Assembly (NCBI RefSeq): GCF_004959855.1
Contig: NZ_SPNT01000003.1
Location: 186,001-250,000 of the forward strand
Direction: 5' to 3'
Source of the DNA: Nitratireductor sp. XY-223
GTDB taxonomy: Bacteria; Pseudomonadota; Alphaproteobacteria; Rhizobiales; Rhizobiaceae
Length of the DNA stretch: 64,000 nt
The notes beneath the pieces are model-generated. The model ran no database searches and was not told the DNA's origin. It was given only the letters and a program-made list of their open reading frames with translations. A program made the position numbers and the translations under genes. Positions 26,418-35,783 of the stretch are shown in pieces; the first letter of the stretch is position 1; every line of letters begins with the position of its first letter.

Positions 26418-26438
26418 ATTCACCGAGGAGAGCAACGA

Positions 26439-26924
26439 ATGAACGCAACGACAACAACCAGCAACGTGATTCGGGCAGCGCGCTCGGTGGATCGCGCCGA
26501 CAAGGCTGGACACGCGGGCAACCCCGCGGAGAAGGCGGTCGTAAGCAGCTTGAACGACGTCGTCGAGCGTATGATGACCACGAACCGCACGATGCCGACC
26601 AGCAAGTCCGATCACGCCGTCAATCTCTACGACGCGGCAATTCGCGATGCGGTTTCCGATATCGAGAGAATGGAAGCGGAGCGCGAAGCCGCCCAGCAGG
26701 TGCTTGAAGAAAGCTTTGCGGAGCGCGAGAGCAAGGTGCGCAACGATATCCTGTTTCACGAACAGGGGCTCGAAGCGGCGCGCGAGGAGCTCAAGCAGCT
26801 CGGCGCCGAGCACAAGCTGCAGGGCGAAGAACTCGTCGCCCGCTACGACAGTCAGATCAGCGCCGCGATGCGCATGAAGGAGGCCAACAAGGCCGCACGC
26901 GACATCCTGCTGGGAGACATGTAG
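26439..26924 (+). CDS. Hypothetical coiled-coil protein
   Basis: A 161-residue protein I do not recognise. It has no signal peptide or membrane segment. Residues 1-65 are Thr/Asn/Ala-rich and probably disordered. Residues 66-150 are strongly heptad-like and charged (IERMEAEREAAQQVLEESFAERES ..., EQGLEAAREELKQLG), suggesting one long coiled coil. ATG 26439 has GAGGAG nine bases upstream, so the in-frame upstream ATG at 26382 is rejected. It has its own promoter region with a CtrA-type box and its own terminator. A structural or cell-cycle-linked protein is conceivable but unproven. Confidence 0.75.
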   Translation: MNATTTTSNVIRAARSVDRADKAGHAGNPAEKAVVSSLNDVVERMMTTNRTMPTSKSDHAVNLYDAAIRDAVSDIERMEAEREAAQQVLEESFAERESKVRNDILFHEQGLEAAREELKQLGAEHKLQGEELVARYDSQISAAMRMKEANKAARDILLGDM

Positions 26925-26984
26925 CAACGCCATCCGGCCGGCCGGCAACACGGCCGGCAATCAAATCTGATATCTTCATGAGAG

Positions 26985-27011
26985 CGGGCGCAATATTGGC
27001 GCCCGTTTTTG
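26985..27011 (+). terminator. Rho-independent terminator after the coiled-coil gene
   Basis: CGGGCGC (26985-26991), loop AATATTG, GCGCCCG (26999-27005), then TTTTT, 60 bases after the coiled-coil stop. Seven perfect pairs plus a U tract. It isolates the upstream gene from fabD. Confidence 0.85.
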
Positions 27012-27165
27012 CGTTTCCATCCGAATTCAGCAGTCCATGGCCGCGGGACCGGCGGCATGCATTTGCCCGAAAGCAAATGGTGCGGGCGCTCAATAATGAG
27101 CGTCGAAAGCTTGACTTGCAGCCTATTCGATGGTGAGAGGCGGCAAAACAATTTGGGAATTTCGC

Positions 27166-28101
27166 ATGAGCATCGCTTTCACGTTTCCGGGCCAGGGCAG
27201 CCAGGCCGTCGGCATGGGCAGGGATCTTGCCGAGGCCTTTCCCGAAGCAAAGGCTGTATTTGACGAAGTCGACGACGCGCTGGGGCAGGACCTTTCCGCG
27301 CTGATGTGGGGCGGCCCGGAGGAGGAACTGACCCTGACCGCGAACGCCCAGCCGGCATTGATGGCGGTCTCGCTCGCCGCGTTGCGGGCGCTCGAAGCAG
27401 GCGGCTTTTCGCTGCCGGACAAGGTTGCCTACGTTGCCGGACACTCGCTCGGCGAATATTCGGCGCTGGCGGCGGCCGGCGCACTGTCGGTCGGCGACAC
27501 GGCCCGGCTGCTGCGCACCCGCGGCAACGCGATGCAGGAAGCAGTTCCGGTCGGCGAGGGCGCCATGGCGGCGATCATCGGCCTGGACGAGGCGGATGTC
27601 GAAACGGTGTGCGGCGAATGCGCCGGAGACGGCGTGTGCCAGATCGCCAACGACAATGGCGGCGGCCAGCTCGTCATCTCGGGCACGCGCGCCAATGTCG
27701 AGCGGGCTGCGGCCCTGGCCGGCGAGAAAGGCGCGCGCAGGGCGCTGCTGCTGCCGGTTTCCGCGCCGTTCCACTCTGCGCTCATGCAGCCGGCTGCCGA
27801 CATCATGGAGCGGGCATTGGGAGCGGTGGATCTTCAGCCTCCGGCGGTTCCCTTGGTAGCCAATGTCCTGGCCGGGCCCGTGAGCACTCCCGCCGAGATC
27901 AAGGATCTTCTGGTGCGGCAAGTGACCGGCCGGGTGCGCTGGAGCGAGACCGTGTCCTGGTTCGCCGCGAACGGTGTGACGGAAATCTGCGAGATCGGTG
28001 CCGGCAAGGTACTGACCGGGCTTGCCCGCCGCATCGACCGGTCGCTCACCGCCAAGGCCATCAATACGCCACAGGATGTTGAGAGTTACCTGCAGGGCTG
28101 A
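27166..28101 (+). CDS. fabD: Malonyl-CoA:ACP transacylase
   Basis: A 311-residue enzyme that moves malonyl from CoA to acyl carrier protein for fatty acid synthesis. The opening TFPGQGSQ, the nucleophile motif GHSLGEYSA (Ser94), the QxxI-type block CQIANDNGGGQLVISG and the catalytic-His block VSAPFHSALM are all present. ATG 27166 is chosen over 27130 because the protein then begins with the conserved MSIAFTFPGQG. First gene of fabD-fabG-acpP-fabF. Confidence 0.97.
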   Translation: MSIAFTFPGQGSQAVGMGRDLAEAFPEAKAVFDEVDDALGQDLSALMWGGPEEELTLTANAQPALMAVSLAALRALEAGGFSLPDKVAYVAGHSLGEYSALAAAGALSVGDTARLLRTRGNAMQEAVPVGEGAMAAIIGLDEADVETVCGECAGDGVCQIANDNGGGQLVISGTRANVERAAALAGEKGARRALLLPVSAPFHSALMQPAADIMERALGAVDLQPPAVPLVANVLAGPVSTPAEIKDLLVRQVTGRVRWSETVSWFAANGVTEICEIGAGKVLTGLARRIDRSLTAKAINTPQDVESYLQG

Positions 28102-28139
28102 TTTCCCATCCGTTATCGAATTCGACAATAGGAATTATC

Positions 28140-28877
28140 ATGTTTGAACTGACTGGCCGCAAGGCACTGATAACCGGGGCATCCGGGGGTATCGGCGAGG
28201 CGATCGCCCGCATTCTGCACGCCAATGGCGCCGTTGTCGGGCTTCACGGAACCCGGGTGGAAAAACTGGAGGCCCTGGCCGGCGAGCTCGGCGGCAATGC
28301 GCATGTGTTTCCGGCAAATCTCTCCGATAGCGCGGAGGTCAAGGCGCTGGCCGAAAAGGCGGAATCGGACCTGGAGGGTGTCGATATTCTGGTCAACAAC
28401 GCCGGCATTACCAAGGACGGCCTGTTCGTGCGGATGTCCGACGAGGACTGGAACACGGTCATCAATGTCAATCTGACCGCGGTGTTCCAGCTCACCCGTC
28501 AGCTCACGCATCCGATGATGCGCCGCCGTCACGGCCGCATCGTCAACATCACCTCCGTCGTCGGCGTGACCGGCAATCCCGGCCAGGCGAACTACTGCGC
28601 CGCCAAGGCCGGCATGATCGGCTTTTCCAAATCGCTGGCCCAGGAAATCGCCACGCGCAACGTGACCGTCAACTGCGTCGCGCCCGGCTTCATTGAATCG
28701 GCCATGACGGACAAGCTGAACGACAAGCAGAAGGACGCCATCATGAACGCCATTCCCATGCGCCGCATGGGAACCGGCGCAGAGGTTGCCTCGGCGGTTT
28801 CCTTCCTGGCGTCCGAGGAGGCTGCGTACATCACCGGCCAGACCATTCATGTGAATGGCGGAATGGCGATGATCTAG
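28140..28877 (+). CDS. fabG: 3-oxoacyl-ACP reductase
   Basis: A 245-residue SDR that reduces beta-ketoacyl-ACP with NADPH. Cofactor motif TGASGGIG (12-19), NNAG, catalytic Ser139, Tyr152 and Lys156 (NYCAAKAGM) are in place, and the C-terminal YITGQTIHVNGGMAMI is typical FabG. It starts 38 bases after fabD. Confidence 0.97.
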   Translation: MFELTGRKALITGASGGIGEAIARILHANGAVVGLHGTRVEKLEALAGELGGNAHVFPANLSDSAEVKALAEKAESDLEGVDILVNNAGITKDGLFVRMSDEDWNTVINVNLTAVFQLTRQLTHPMMRRRHGRIVNITSVVGVTGNPGQANYCAAKAGMIGFSKSLAQEIATRNVTVNCVAPGFIESAMTDKLNDKQKDAIMNAIPMRRMGTGAEVASAVSFLASEEAAYITGQTIHVNGGMAMI

Positions 28878-29157
28878 GTCGAAAGGCGGCGAATTTGGTG
28901 TTTATCGGCAACTTTGGCCGACTAAGACACTTTACCGGAAAATTCGGGCTTTGCGGTTGACATAAACCGTGATAAGGCCCGCAACCAATGCCGATGACAG
29001 CCTTGCGTCGTCGAGGCAGGCCCGTCGAACCGGGTAATCCACAGGTCCGTTTTTTGACGGAGCAGGTGCGCCGAATTATAAGGCGCTTGAACTTGATTGA
29101 GTGACTGCATGCCGCTATCCAAGGCATTGCAAAAGGATAAGGGTCGAGGATAACGAC

Positions 29158-29394
29158 ATGAGCGATATCGCAGAACGCGTTAAGAATATTGTTGTCGAGC
29201 ATCTTGGCGTCGACGCCGAGAAAGTAACGGAAGGCGCCAGCTTCATTGACGATCTGGGTGCCGACTCTCTCGACACTGTGGAACTTGTCATGGCGTTCGA
29301 GGAAGAATTCGGTGTTGAAATCCCCGACGATGCAGCCGACACGATCCTGACCGTTGGCGATGCGGTCAAATATATTGAAAAGTCACAAAACTAA
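29158..29394 (+). CDS. acpP: Acyl carrier protein
   Basis: A 78-residue acidic carrier protein. Ser37 in [10 protein letters not shown] is the 4'-phosphopantetheine attachment site. ATG 29158 gives the normal length and the conserved start [12 protein letters not shown]; the in-frame ATG upstream at 29109 lies in the leader. The 280-base gap before it probably contains its own promoter (a TTGACA at 28957-28962 is a candidate -35), in keeping with the high expression of acpP. Confidence 0.98.
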   Translation: MSDIAERVKNIVVEHLGVDAEKVTEGASFIDDLGADSLDTVELVMAFEEEFGVEIPDDAADTILTVGDAVKYIEKSQN

Positions 29395-29470
29395 GTTCAA
29401 TCTGCGGGGCGGCATGAGTCCCGCATTGCCGTATTGGCATGTGGACTTTCGATCATAATACGACGTGTGC

Positions 29471-29493
29471 CAGCCCGGGAATTTTCCGGGCTG
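29471..29493 (+). terminator. Hairpin between acpP and fabF
   Basis: CAGCCCGG (29471-29478), loop GAATTTT, CCGGGCTG (29486-29493), then AATAATT. Eight perfect pairs but no real U tract: it may be an attenuator or an RNA-stabilising 3' end for the abundant acpP message. Confidence 0.5.
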
Positions 29494-29588
29494 AATAATT
29501 GTGGCGGCACCGTTTCCCCGATGTTCGGACAAGTCGGGGATACGCAATGCGAAAAATCGCCGAGTGAAGGCACTAGGATGGGAACACC

Positions 29589-30851
29589 ATGAGGCGTGTA
29601 GTTATCACGGGAACCGGCATGGTTTCTCCCCTTGGTAACAGTACCGAGGTGACGTGGAAGAGGCTGCTTGAAGGCGCCAATGCGGCCGACAGGATTCGCG
29701 AATTCGAAACGGAAGACCTGGCGGCCAAGATTGCCTGCCGCATACCCGTCGGCGACGGCAGCGACGGAACCTTCAATGCCGACATCCACATGGAACCGAA
29801 AGAGCAGCGCAAGGTCGATCCGTTCATAACCTATGCCATGGCCGCGGCCGACCAGGCGCTCGAAGATGCGGATTGGAAGCCCGAAAGCGATGAAGACCAG
29901 ATTTCCACCGGCGTGCTGATCGGCTCGGGCATCGGCGGACTGCAAGGCATTATCGACGCCGGCGACACGCTGCGCGAACGCGGCCCGCGCCGCGTCTCGC
30001 CCTTCTTCATTCCGGGGCGGCTCATCAATCTCGCGGCGGGACAGGTCTCGATCCGCCACAAGCTTCGCGGTCCGAACCATTCCGTTGTGACCGCCTGCTC
30101 GACGGGTGCCCACGCCATCGGCGACGCCAGCCGCCTGATCGCACTCGGCGACGCCGAGGTCATGGTCGCCGGCGGTACGGAATCGCCGATTTGCCGTATC
30201 GCGATGGCCGGCTTCGCCGCCTGCAAGGCGCTTTCCACCAGCTATAATGACGATCCGAAAAGCGCCTCGCGCCCCTATGACGAGGCAAGGGACGGGTTCG
30301 TCATGGGCGAGGGCGCCGGTGTCGTGATTCTCGAGGAACTCGAGCATGCAAAGGCGCGTGGCGCGAAGATCTACGCCGAGGTGATCGGCTACGGCCTGTC
30401 CGGAGACGCGTATCACATCACCGCGCCGTCGGAAGACGGGGAAGGGGCCTACCGCTGCATGCAGTCGGCCATGAAGCGCGCGGGAATCACGGCGCACGAC
30501 ATCGACTACATCAACGCCCACGGAACCTCGACCATGGCGGACACGATCGAACTCGCCGCCGTCGAGCGTCTCGTCGGCGATGCGGCGCCGGATATTTCGA
30601 TGTCTTCGACCAAATCCGCCATCGGCCACCTGCTCGGCGCCGCCGGCGCGGTCGAAGCGATTTTCTCGACGCTTGCGATCAGGGACAACATCGCGCCGCC
30701 GACACTCAATCTGGACAATCCGTCTGTCGACACGGCCATCGATCTCGTTCCCAAGGCCGCCCGCGAGCGTGAGATCAATGTCGCGCTATCGAATTCGTTC
30801 GGCTTTGGCGGCACGAATGCCTCGCTGGTGCTGCGGCGGTTTGAGGGTTAA
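29589..30851 (+). CDS. fabF: Beta-ketoacyl-ACP synthase II
   Basis: A 420-residue condensing enzyme that elongates acyl-ACP with malonyl-ACP. The catalytic triad is Cys170 (VTACSTGAHAIG), His in NAHGTST and His in SAIGHLLGAAGA. The ending SNSFGFGGTNASLVLRR is characteristic. Length is normal. Confidence 0.98.
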   Translation: MRRVVITGTGMVSPLGNSTEVTWKRLLEGANAADRIREFETEDLAAKIACRIPVGDGSDGTFNADIHMEPKEQRKVDPFITYAMAAADQALEDADWKPESDEDQISTGVLIGSGIGGLQGIIDAGDTLRERGPRRVSPFFIPGRLINLAAGQVSIRHKLRGPNHSVVTACSTGAHAIGDASRLIALGDAEVMVAGGTESPICRIAMAGFAACKALSTSYNDDPKSASRPYDEARDGFVMGEGAGVVILEELEHAKARGAKIYAEVIGYGLSGDAYHITAPSEDGEGAYRCMQSAMKRAGITAHDIDYINAHGTSTMADTIELAAVERLVGDAAPDISMSSTKSAIGHLLGAAGAVEAIFSTLAIRDNIAPPTLNLDNPSVDTAIDLVPKAAREREINVALSNSFGFGGTNASLVLRRFEG

Positions 30852-30947
30852 AAATGTTTCGTATATGAACCGGGCTGCCATCTGTTGCCATATTCGTGTT
30901 CATAGTGGCATGTCAGGCAAGGATGAATCCGGGAATTGGGGTAGATT

Positions 30948-32105
30948 GTGAGCGACGGCAATATATCTGACGATCAGAGCGGCTTTGGACGCTCGAGGTC
31001 CAACGGGCCGATAGTCCCGCAATCCGCCCGGCAGGCGCTCAAGCCCGAGGAAGCTCCGCAGCCGCCCAAACGGTCGGAGCGCGCACGCAGCCAGTTCGTC
31101 GTTTTCATGAACTTCATGCTGTCCCTCGTCGTCTTTCTGATGCTGGCGGCGGCCGGGGCGGTCTATTTCGGCAAGATCCAGTTTGACGGCGCAGGGCCGC
31201 TGGCGCGCAATACGCTGGTGACCGTGCGTGAAGGTTCCGGCGTCAACACGATTGCCGAGATGCTTCAGAACCGTAATGTCATCTCGAGCGCGACGATCTT
31301 CAAGTTCGGCGTCAGTGCCTACATGCCGGACGATACGCTGAAGGCCGGCGAGTACGAAATCAAGGCCGGCGCCTCGATGCGCGACGTAATGGAACTGCTG
31401 CGTTCCGGCAAATCGATCCTGCACTCGATCACCCTCGCCGAGGGGCTGACGGTCGAGCAGATTTTCAACCGCATTTCCTCCAACAGCGAATTGACCGGCG
31501 ACCTGCCCGAGGAGCTTCCGCCGGAAGGTTCGCTGCGTCCGGAAACGTATAAGTTCACGCGCGGCACCACGCGTGCCGAGATCGTCGATCAGATGCGCGC
31601 CGCCCAGGCCAGGCTGATCGACGAGATCTGGGAGGACCGCCGCGCGGACCTGCCGATCAAGACCAAGGAGGAATTCGTCACCCTTGCCTCGATCGTCGAG
31701 AAGGAAACGGGCAGGGCCGACGAACGGACGCTGGTCGCGTCCGTGTTCCTCAACCGTATTGAGCGCGGCATGCGCCTGCAGAGCGACCCGACCATCATCT
31801 ACGGCCTGTTCGGCGGCAAGGGCAAACCGTCCGACCGACCGATCTACCAGTCGGATATCAAGAAGCCGACACCCTACAACACCTATGTCATCGACGGACT
31901 GCCGCCGACCCCGATCGCCAATCCCGGTCGTGCCGCGCTGGAGGCCGTTGCCAATCCCTCACAGACGAATAATGTGTATTTCGTGGCGGACGGCACAGGC
32001 GGCCATGTGTTTGCCGAAACGCTGGAGCAGCACAATCGCAACGTCCGCCGCTGGCGCCAGATCGAAGCCGAGCGCGCCAAGCAGGATGAGAAGGCGGCCG
32101 AATAG
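30948..32105 (+). CDS. mltG: Endolytic transglycosylase MltG
   Basis: A 385-residue inner-membrane lytic transglycosylase (YceG family) that cleaves nascent glycan strands and terminates their growth. A Pro/Arg-rich cytoplasmic N-terminus (1-50) precedes one transmembrane helix (about 51-73), a LysM-like periplasmic domain and the catalytic domain with Glu251 in ASIVEKETGRADER and the MRLQSDPTIIYGLFG block. The start is GTG 30948; no closer ATG fits. MltG after fabF is usual in this order. Confidence 0.95.
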   Translation: MSDGNISDDQSGFGRSRSNGPIVPQSARQALKPEEAPQPPKRSERARSQFVVFMNFMLSLVVFLMLAAAGAVYFGKIQFDGAGPLARNTLVTVREGSGVNTIAEMLQNRNVISSATIFKFGVSAYMPDDTLKAGEYEIKAGASMRDVMELLRSGKSILHSITLAEGLTVEQIFNRISSNSELTGDLPEELPPEGSLRPETYKFTRGTTRAEIVDQMRAAQARLIDEIWEDRRADLPIKTKEEFVTLASIVEKETGRADERTLVASVFLNRIERGMRLQSDPTIIYGLFGGKGKPSDRPIYQSDIKKPTPYNTYVIDGLPPTPIANPGRAALEAVANPSQTNNVYFVADGTGGHVFAETLEQHNRNVRRWRQIEAERAKQDEKAAE

Positions 32106-32150
32106 AACCGGCCGCGGCAGCGGTTGCACGGCCGCTGGGAGGGTGCTGGC

Positions 32151-33038
32151 ATGACCTTGCAATCGATGACCGGCTACGCCCATCAGGACGGAAGTCTCGG
32201 AGCTTTGCGCTGGACATGGGAATTGCGCAGCGTCAACGGCCGCGGCCTCGATACGCGCGTGCGGGTCCCCGCGGGTTTTGAACGGCTGGAGCAGGACATA
32301 AAGAAGAAACTGTCGGCTGCGTTCCGCCGTGGCAGCATCCAGGCCACGCTCAACGCCGTTCGCCAGGAAAAACAGGTCGAGGCCGTCGTCAACCAGGACG
32401 TCCTCGATGCGGCGCTGGCGCTGGCGAAAAAGCTGAGCAAGGAAATCGACGCCGAACCGCCGCGGATCGACGGCATACTCAATATCCGCGGGGTCCTCGA
32501 GTTCAGCGAACCGGCGCCGGACGACAAGACGATCAAGGCCGAACAGGCTGCAATTCTGAAGAGCCTTGATGCGGCGATCGCCGCGCTGGCCGCGATGCGG
32601 CAGGCGGAAGGCGAAAAAATCGGCGGCTTCGTCGGCGCTCAGATCGACGGTATCGAGGCCCTGGCGCGCAAGGCCGACGACGATCCCTCGACAGATCCGG
32701 AAAGCATTGCCGAGCGGCTGGGCACCCAGGTCAGGATGCTCCTGGAAACCGGTGTCGAGCTTGATGAGGACCGTCTGCACATGGAAGCCGCCATCCTCGC
32801 GGCCAAGGCGGATATCAGGGAGGAGATAGACCGCCTGCACACCCATGTCGCCGCGTGCCGTGCGCTGATCGAGGAGGGTGGCGCCGTTGGCCGCAGGCTG
32901 GATTTTTTAGCACAGGAATTTAACCGGGAATCGAATACCATCTGTTCAAAGTCCAATGCGTCGTCGGTCACGGCGGTGGGATTGGACCTCAAGGTGCTGA
33001 TCGATCAGTTCCGCGAGCAGATACAGAATCTGGAATAG
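32151..33038 (+). CDS. yicC: YicC/YloC family endoribonuclease
   Basis: A 295-residue YicC-like protein. The N-terminal SMTGYA motif followed by LRWTWELRSVNGRGLDTRVRVP, and the C-terminal GRRLDFLAQEFNRESNTICSKS, are the family signatures. YicC-type proteins are reported endoribonucleases acting on small RNAs. ATG 32151 has GGGAGGG seven bases upstream; it lies 45 bases after mltG and 17 before gmk. Confidence 0.93.
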   Translation: MTLQSMTGYAHQDGSLGALRWTWELRSVNGRGLDTRVRVPAGFERLEQDIKKKLSAAFRRGSIQATLNAVRQEKQVEAVVNQDVLDAALALAKKLSKEIDAEPPRIDGILNIRGVLEFSEPAPDDKTIKAEQAAILKSLDAAIAALAAMRQAEGEKIGGFVGAQIDGIEALARKADDDPSTDPESIAERLGTQVRMLLETGVELDEDRLHMEAAILAAKADIREEIDRLHTHVAACRALIEEGGAVGRRLDFLAQEFNRESNTICSKSNASSVTAVGLDLKVLIDQFREQIQNLE

Positions 33039-33055
33039 GAAAAGCGTAGGCCGAC

Positions 33056-33700
33056 ATGCCGTCAACGAATGTCAAGCGCAGGGGACTCATGCTGGTCCTC
33101 TCGTCACCCTCGGGAGCCGGCAAGTCGACGATTGCCAGAAACCTCCTGGAAAATGACAACGATCTGAACCTGTCTGTCAGCGTGACGACCCGCAAGCGGC
33201 GCGGCAGCGAGATCGATGGCGTGCACTACCATTTCCTTTCCGATGTCGAATTCCAGCGGCTGCGTGACACCGATGCGCTGCTCGAATGGGCCGAAGTGCA
33301 CGGCAACCACTACGGTACGCCGCGCGAGCCGGTCGAACGCAGCATGGCCGCGGGAAACGACATGCTGTTCGATATCGACTGGCAGGGGGCGCTTCAGCTG
33401 CAGGAAAAAATGCCTGCCGACGTGGTTTCGGTCTTCATTCTTCCGCCCTCGCTTGCCGAGCTTCGCTCGCGCCTGCATCGGCGGGCGGAGGACAGCGAGG
33501 CGGTCATCGATAAGCGCCTGGAAAACTCCCGGGAAGAAATGGAACACTGGCGCGACTACGATTACGTCGTCATCAACGACGATCTGGACCGTGCCTATTC
33601 GGCGGTCCGCTCGATTGTTCTCGCCGAACGGTTGCGCCGGGACCGCAGGCCGGGATTGTTCGACTTCGTCTCCGGTCTGCTGGACGAAAAACTGGAGTAG
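33056..33700 (+). CDS. gmk: Guanylate kinase
   Basis: A 214-residue kinase that phosphorylates GMP to GDP. P-loop [10 protein letters not shown], the GMP-binding block [19 protein letters not shown] and the later [11 protein letters not shown] are canonical. It closes the fabD-to-gmk run, convergent with the glycerophosphodiesterase gene. Confidence 0.97.
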   Translation: MPSTNVKRRGLMLVLSSPSGAGKSTIARNLLENDNDLNLSVSVTTRKRRGSEIDGVHYHFLSDVEFQRLRDTDALLEWAEVHGNHYGTPREPVERSMAAGNDMLFDIDWQGALQLQEKMPADVVSVFILPPSLAELRSRLHRRAEDSEAVIDKRLENSREEMEHWRDYDYVVINDDLDRAYSAVRSIVLAERLRRDRRPGLFDFVSGLLDEKLE

Positions 33701-33752
33701 ACCCTGCGTCCTCCGCCCCGCGTCCCAGTTTCTGTCTTCTGGTGATGCGCCG

Positions 33753-34526
33753 TTATGCCCTGGCCCGATCGGCACCGGAAAGCCGCTCCGTATCGAACAG
33801 CAGCGGATCGTCCGTAAGCACCGATTCCACACCTGAGCGCAGCAGGTAACTTGCCCGCTCGGCGTCGTTGATCGTGGCGACTCCGAACTCGGTGTCGGAA
33901 GCGCGGATGAGCTGAAGGGCATGGTCGTCCACGAACTTGTCCTGCACGTGGATGATCTGAACGCCGACCTCCTCGGCGTAGGCGTCGGGATCGTCCGGCA
34001 CGCAGATCAGTGCGATCGCGCGCGGCACATGCGGCAGGTTTTCGGCCACCCGGCGCATGCAACGGGCCGAGAATCCGGAGACAAACAGCTTCCGTTCATC
34101 AAACGGCCATAGCGCGGCGAGTGCCTCGCAGGCGCGGTCCGCAAGCTGGTACTCCCTGCCGGAAAGCTCCTTGAGCTCGAGTTGCAGGTTCAGACCATGT
34201 TCCGTGACGCAGCGGATGAACTCCTCAAGCGTCGGAATCCGGCAGTGCCGGAAGCCGTCGCCGAACCAACTGCCCGCATCGAGTTGTCTGATTTGGTCGA
34301 GCGTGTGCTGGGCAACGAAACCGGAACCGTCCGTCGTGCGATCGAGTTCCAGATCGTGAATGATCACCAGTTCATTGTCGGCGGTGAGCTGCACGTCGGT
34401 TTCTATCCACTTGGCGCCCATCCGGGCCGCGCGTTCGACGGCCGGCAAGGTGTTTTCAGGCGCATAGAGCGATGCGCCACGGTGTGCCAGCAGCGGCGCA
34501 TCCACGATCGGAAATTCAAACGGCAT
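33753..34526 (-). CDS. Glycerophosphodiester phosphodiesterase
   Basis: A 257-residue enzyme of the GDPD/UgpQ family, which hydrolyses glycerophosphodiesters to glycerol 3-phosphate and an alcohol. LAHRGASLYAPENTLPA holds the catalytic His-Arg, followed by ETDVQLTADNELVIIHD (metal-binding Glu/Asp and catalytic His) and LQLELKE. There is no signal peptide, so it is cytosolic like UgpQ. ATG 34526 with AGGAAG upstream is preferred; the frame stays open to 34640. It lies about 120 bases after the solute-binding protein gene on the same strand and may act on what that transporter brings in. Confidence 0.9.
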   Translation of the reverse strand: MPFEFPIVDAPLLAHRGASLYAPENTLPAVERAARMGAKWIETDVQLTADNELVIIHDLELDRTTDGSGFVAQHTLDQIRQLDAGSWFGDGFRHCRIPTLEEFIRCVTEHGLNLQLELKELSGREYQLADRACEALAALWPFDERKLFVSGFSARCMRRVAENLPHVPRAIALICVPDDPDAYAEEVGVQIIHVQDKFVDDHALQLIRASDTEFGVATINDAERASYLLRSGVESVLTDDPLLFDTERLSGADRARA

Positions 34527-34547
34527 ACAGCTTCCTTTTGAGCTTTC

Positions 34548-34569
34548 GCCGCGGACTTTTGCCCGCGGC
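34548..34569 (-). repeat. Hairpin upstream of the GDPD gene
   Basis: GCCGCGG (34548-34554) and CCGCGGC (34563-34569) flank an 8-base loop, ending about 20 bases before the GDPD start. There is no U tract, so it may be an RNA processing or stabilising hairpin between the binding-protein message and GDPD rather than a terminator. Confidence 0.35.
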
Positions 34570-34647
34570 GTGCGAGGCTTTGATGTTACCCGGACCGGCC
34601 GTCGCAGCGATCTGCGCGGCGGCCGGGCATATCGAATCACCGGCAGG

Positions 34648-35754
34648 CTAGCGGTTCAATATGACATTCTCGATGAAGTGGTCCTTCAACTCCTTGTAGA
34701 ATGGATCCTTGGCCGGGTCGACCCGGTGGGCACGCTGATCGTTGGACACCAGCGCGTAGGAGTCGTCCGCCTTGCCGTGCATGGGCGCCGTGCCGAAGTC
34801 GCGGTTGAACGCGCTCTGCGTGTCGGCGCTCGTCAGCCAGTTGATGAACACGAGAGCAGCGGCCTTGTTGCGGGCGTTGTTGGGAATTGAAACGCCGTTG
34901 CCGCCGCCGCTCATGCCCATGGCGGGGATGTAGAATTTGATGTCGGAACGCACTTCGCCGCGCTTTTGAAGACCGGCAAGATGGTCTTCCCAGGCCGGAA
35001 CCATCCACAACTCCCCGTCGCTCACGCGGATAATGCTGTCGGCATTGGATGCCGTGATGACGTAGTTTTCACCGTGCTCGTTGAAGAATTCGATACCCGG
35101 CTTCAGCTTGGCCAGTTTTTCGGGCGAACTGTCCGGCGAGGAGAAGTCGACATCCGAGAGGTTGCGCATGACATTGCTGTGGAATGACGGGCCGGAACCG
35201 CCCTTCTCGAAGTTGAAGCCGAACTTTCCGGGATTGGAAGCCCAGAATTCGGCAAATTCCGTCGGGGTCTGGGGAAGGGCGGAGGCATCCACCTTTGCCG
35301 GATCGTAGGCGATACCGGTCTGGTTGCCCCAGAATGCCAGGGCACGGCCCTTTGGGTCGATCCCGACCAGGCTGCCGACCCTGTCGTCATCCTTCGGCAG
35401 ATAGCCAGAAAGGTCCATGAACAGGGCTTCCATATCCTTGCTTGCCATGGCGTCGTAGCCGAGGGCCATCACATCGATGTCGCCCTCTTCGCGGTCCCTT
35501 TCGGCAAGCAGCTTGTCCTGGTTTCCCTGGTTGGTGCCTTCCGGAATGGTGACCTTGATGCCGTATTCTTCCTCGAATGGTTTTACGGCGTTGCGCAGGT
35601 CGTCGCGCAAGTACCAGACATACCAGGCCACCTGGCCTTCTTCCTTTGCCTGGGCGACGATTTCGTCCCAGGACTTGTTTTCAAGATCGCCGGCAAAGGC
35701 GAGCGAGATTGACGCGGTCAGCGCCGCCGATGCAAGAGCCAGTTTCTTCAGCAT
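34648..35754 (-). CDS. ABC transporter periplasmic solute-binding protein (PotD-like)
   Basis: A 368-residue secreted binding protein: signal peptide MLKKLALASAALTASISLAFAG (cleavage near 21-22), then a cluster D fold with WDEIVAQAKEEGQVAWYVWY near the N-terminus and NNARNKAAALVFINWLTSAD near the C-terminus. It resembles the spermidine/putrescine, thiamine and iron(III) binding-protein group. The ligand cannot be read from sequence. It is placed after the permeases, and the GDPD downstream hints at a glycerophosphodiester or other phosphate-ester ligand. Confidence 0.9.
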   Translation of the reverse strand: MLKKLALASAALTASISLAFAGDLENKSWDEIVAQAKEEGQVAWYVWYLRDDLRNAVKPFEEEYGIKVTIPEGTNQGNQDKLLAERDREEGDIDVMALGYDAMASKDMEALFMDLSGYLPKDDDRVGSLVGIDPKGRALAFWGNQTGIAYDPAKVDASALPQTPTEFAEFWASNPGKFGFNFEKGGSGPSFHSNVMRNLSDVDFSSPDSSPEKLAKLKPGIEFFNEHGENYVITASNADSIIRVSDGELWMVPAWEDHLAGLQKRGEVRSDIKFYIPAMGMSGGGNGVSIPNNARNKAAALVFINWLTSADTQSAFNRDFGTAPMHGKADDSYALVSNDQRAHRVDPAKDPFYKELKDHFIENVILNR

Positions 35755-35783
35755 TGCTTTGTTTCCTCCGGTTCATGGGGCAT

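Larger units (their letters stand above)
25975..26438. other. AT-rich intergenic region between divergent genes
   Basis: A 464-base gap between the diguanylate cyclase (minus) and the coiled-coil gene (plus). The stretch 26040-26340 is clearly more AT-rich than the rest of the window. It holds the CtrA-type box at 26265-26279, an overlapping palindrome and a dyad just before the coiled-coil gene. I see no open frame with a good ribosome site. Confidence 0.7.

Noticed and set aside
26310-26960. Minus-strand open frame opposite the coiled-coil gene.
   Set aside because: No ribosome site, and it crosses the AT-rich regulatory region; the plus-strand gene has a start site, a terminator and coherent coiled-coil sequence.
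28957-28962. TTGACA upstream of acpP as part of a full promoter.
   Set aside because: It is a plausible -35 but no convincing -10 lies 16-18 bases downstream, so I mention it only in the acpP entry.
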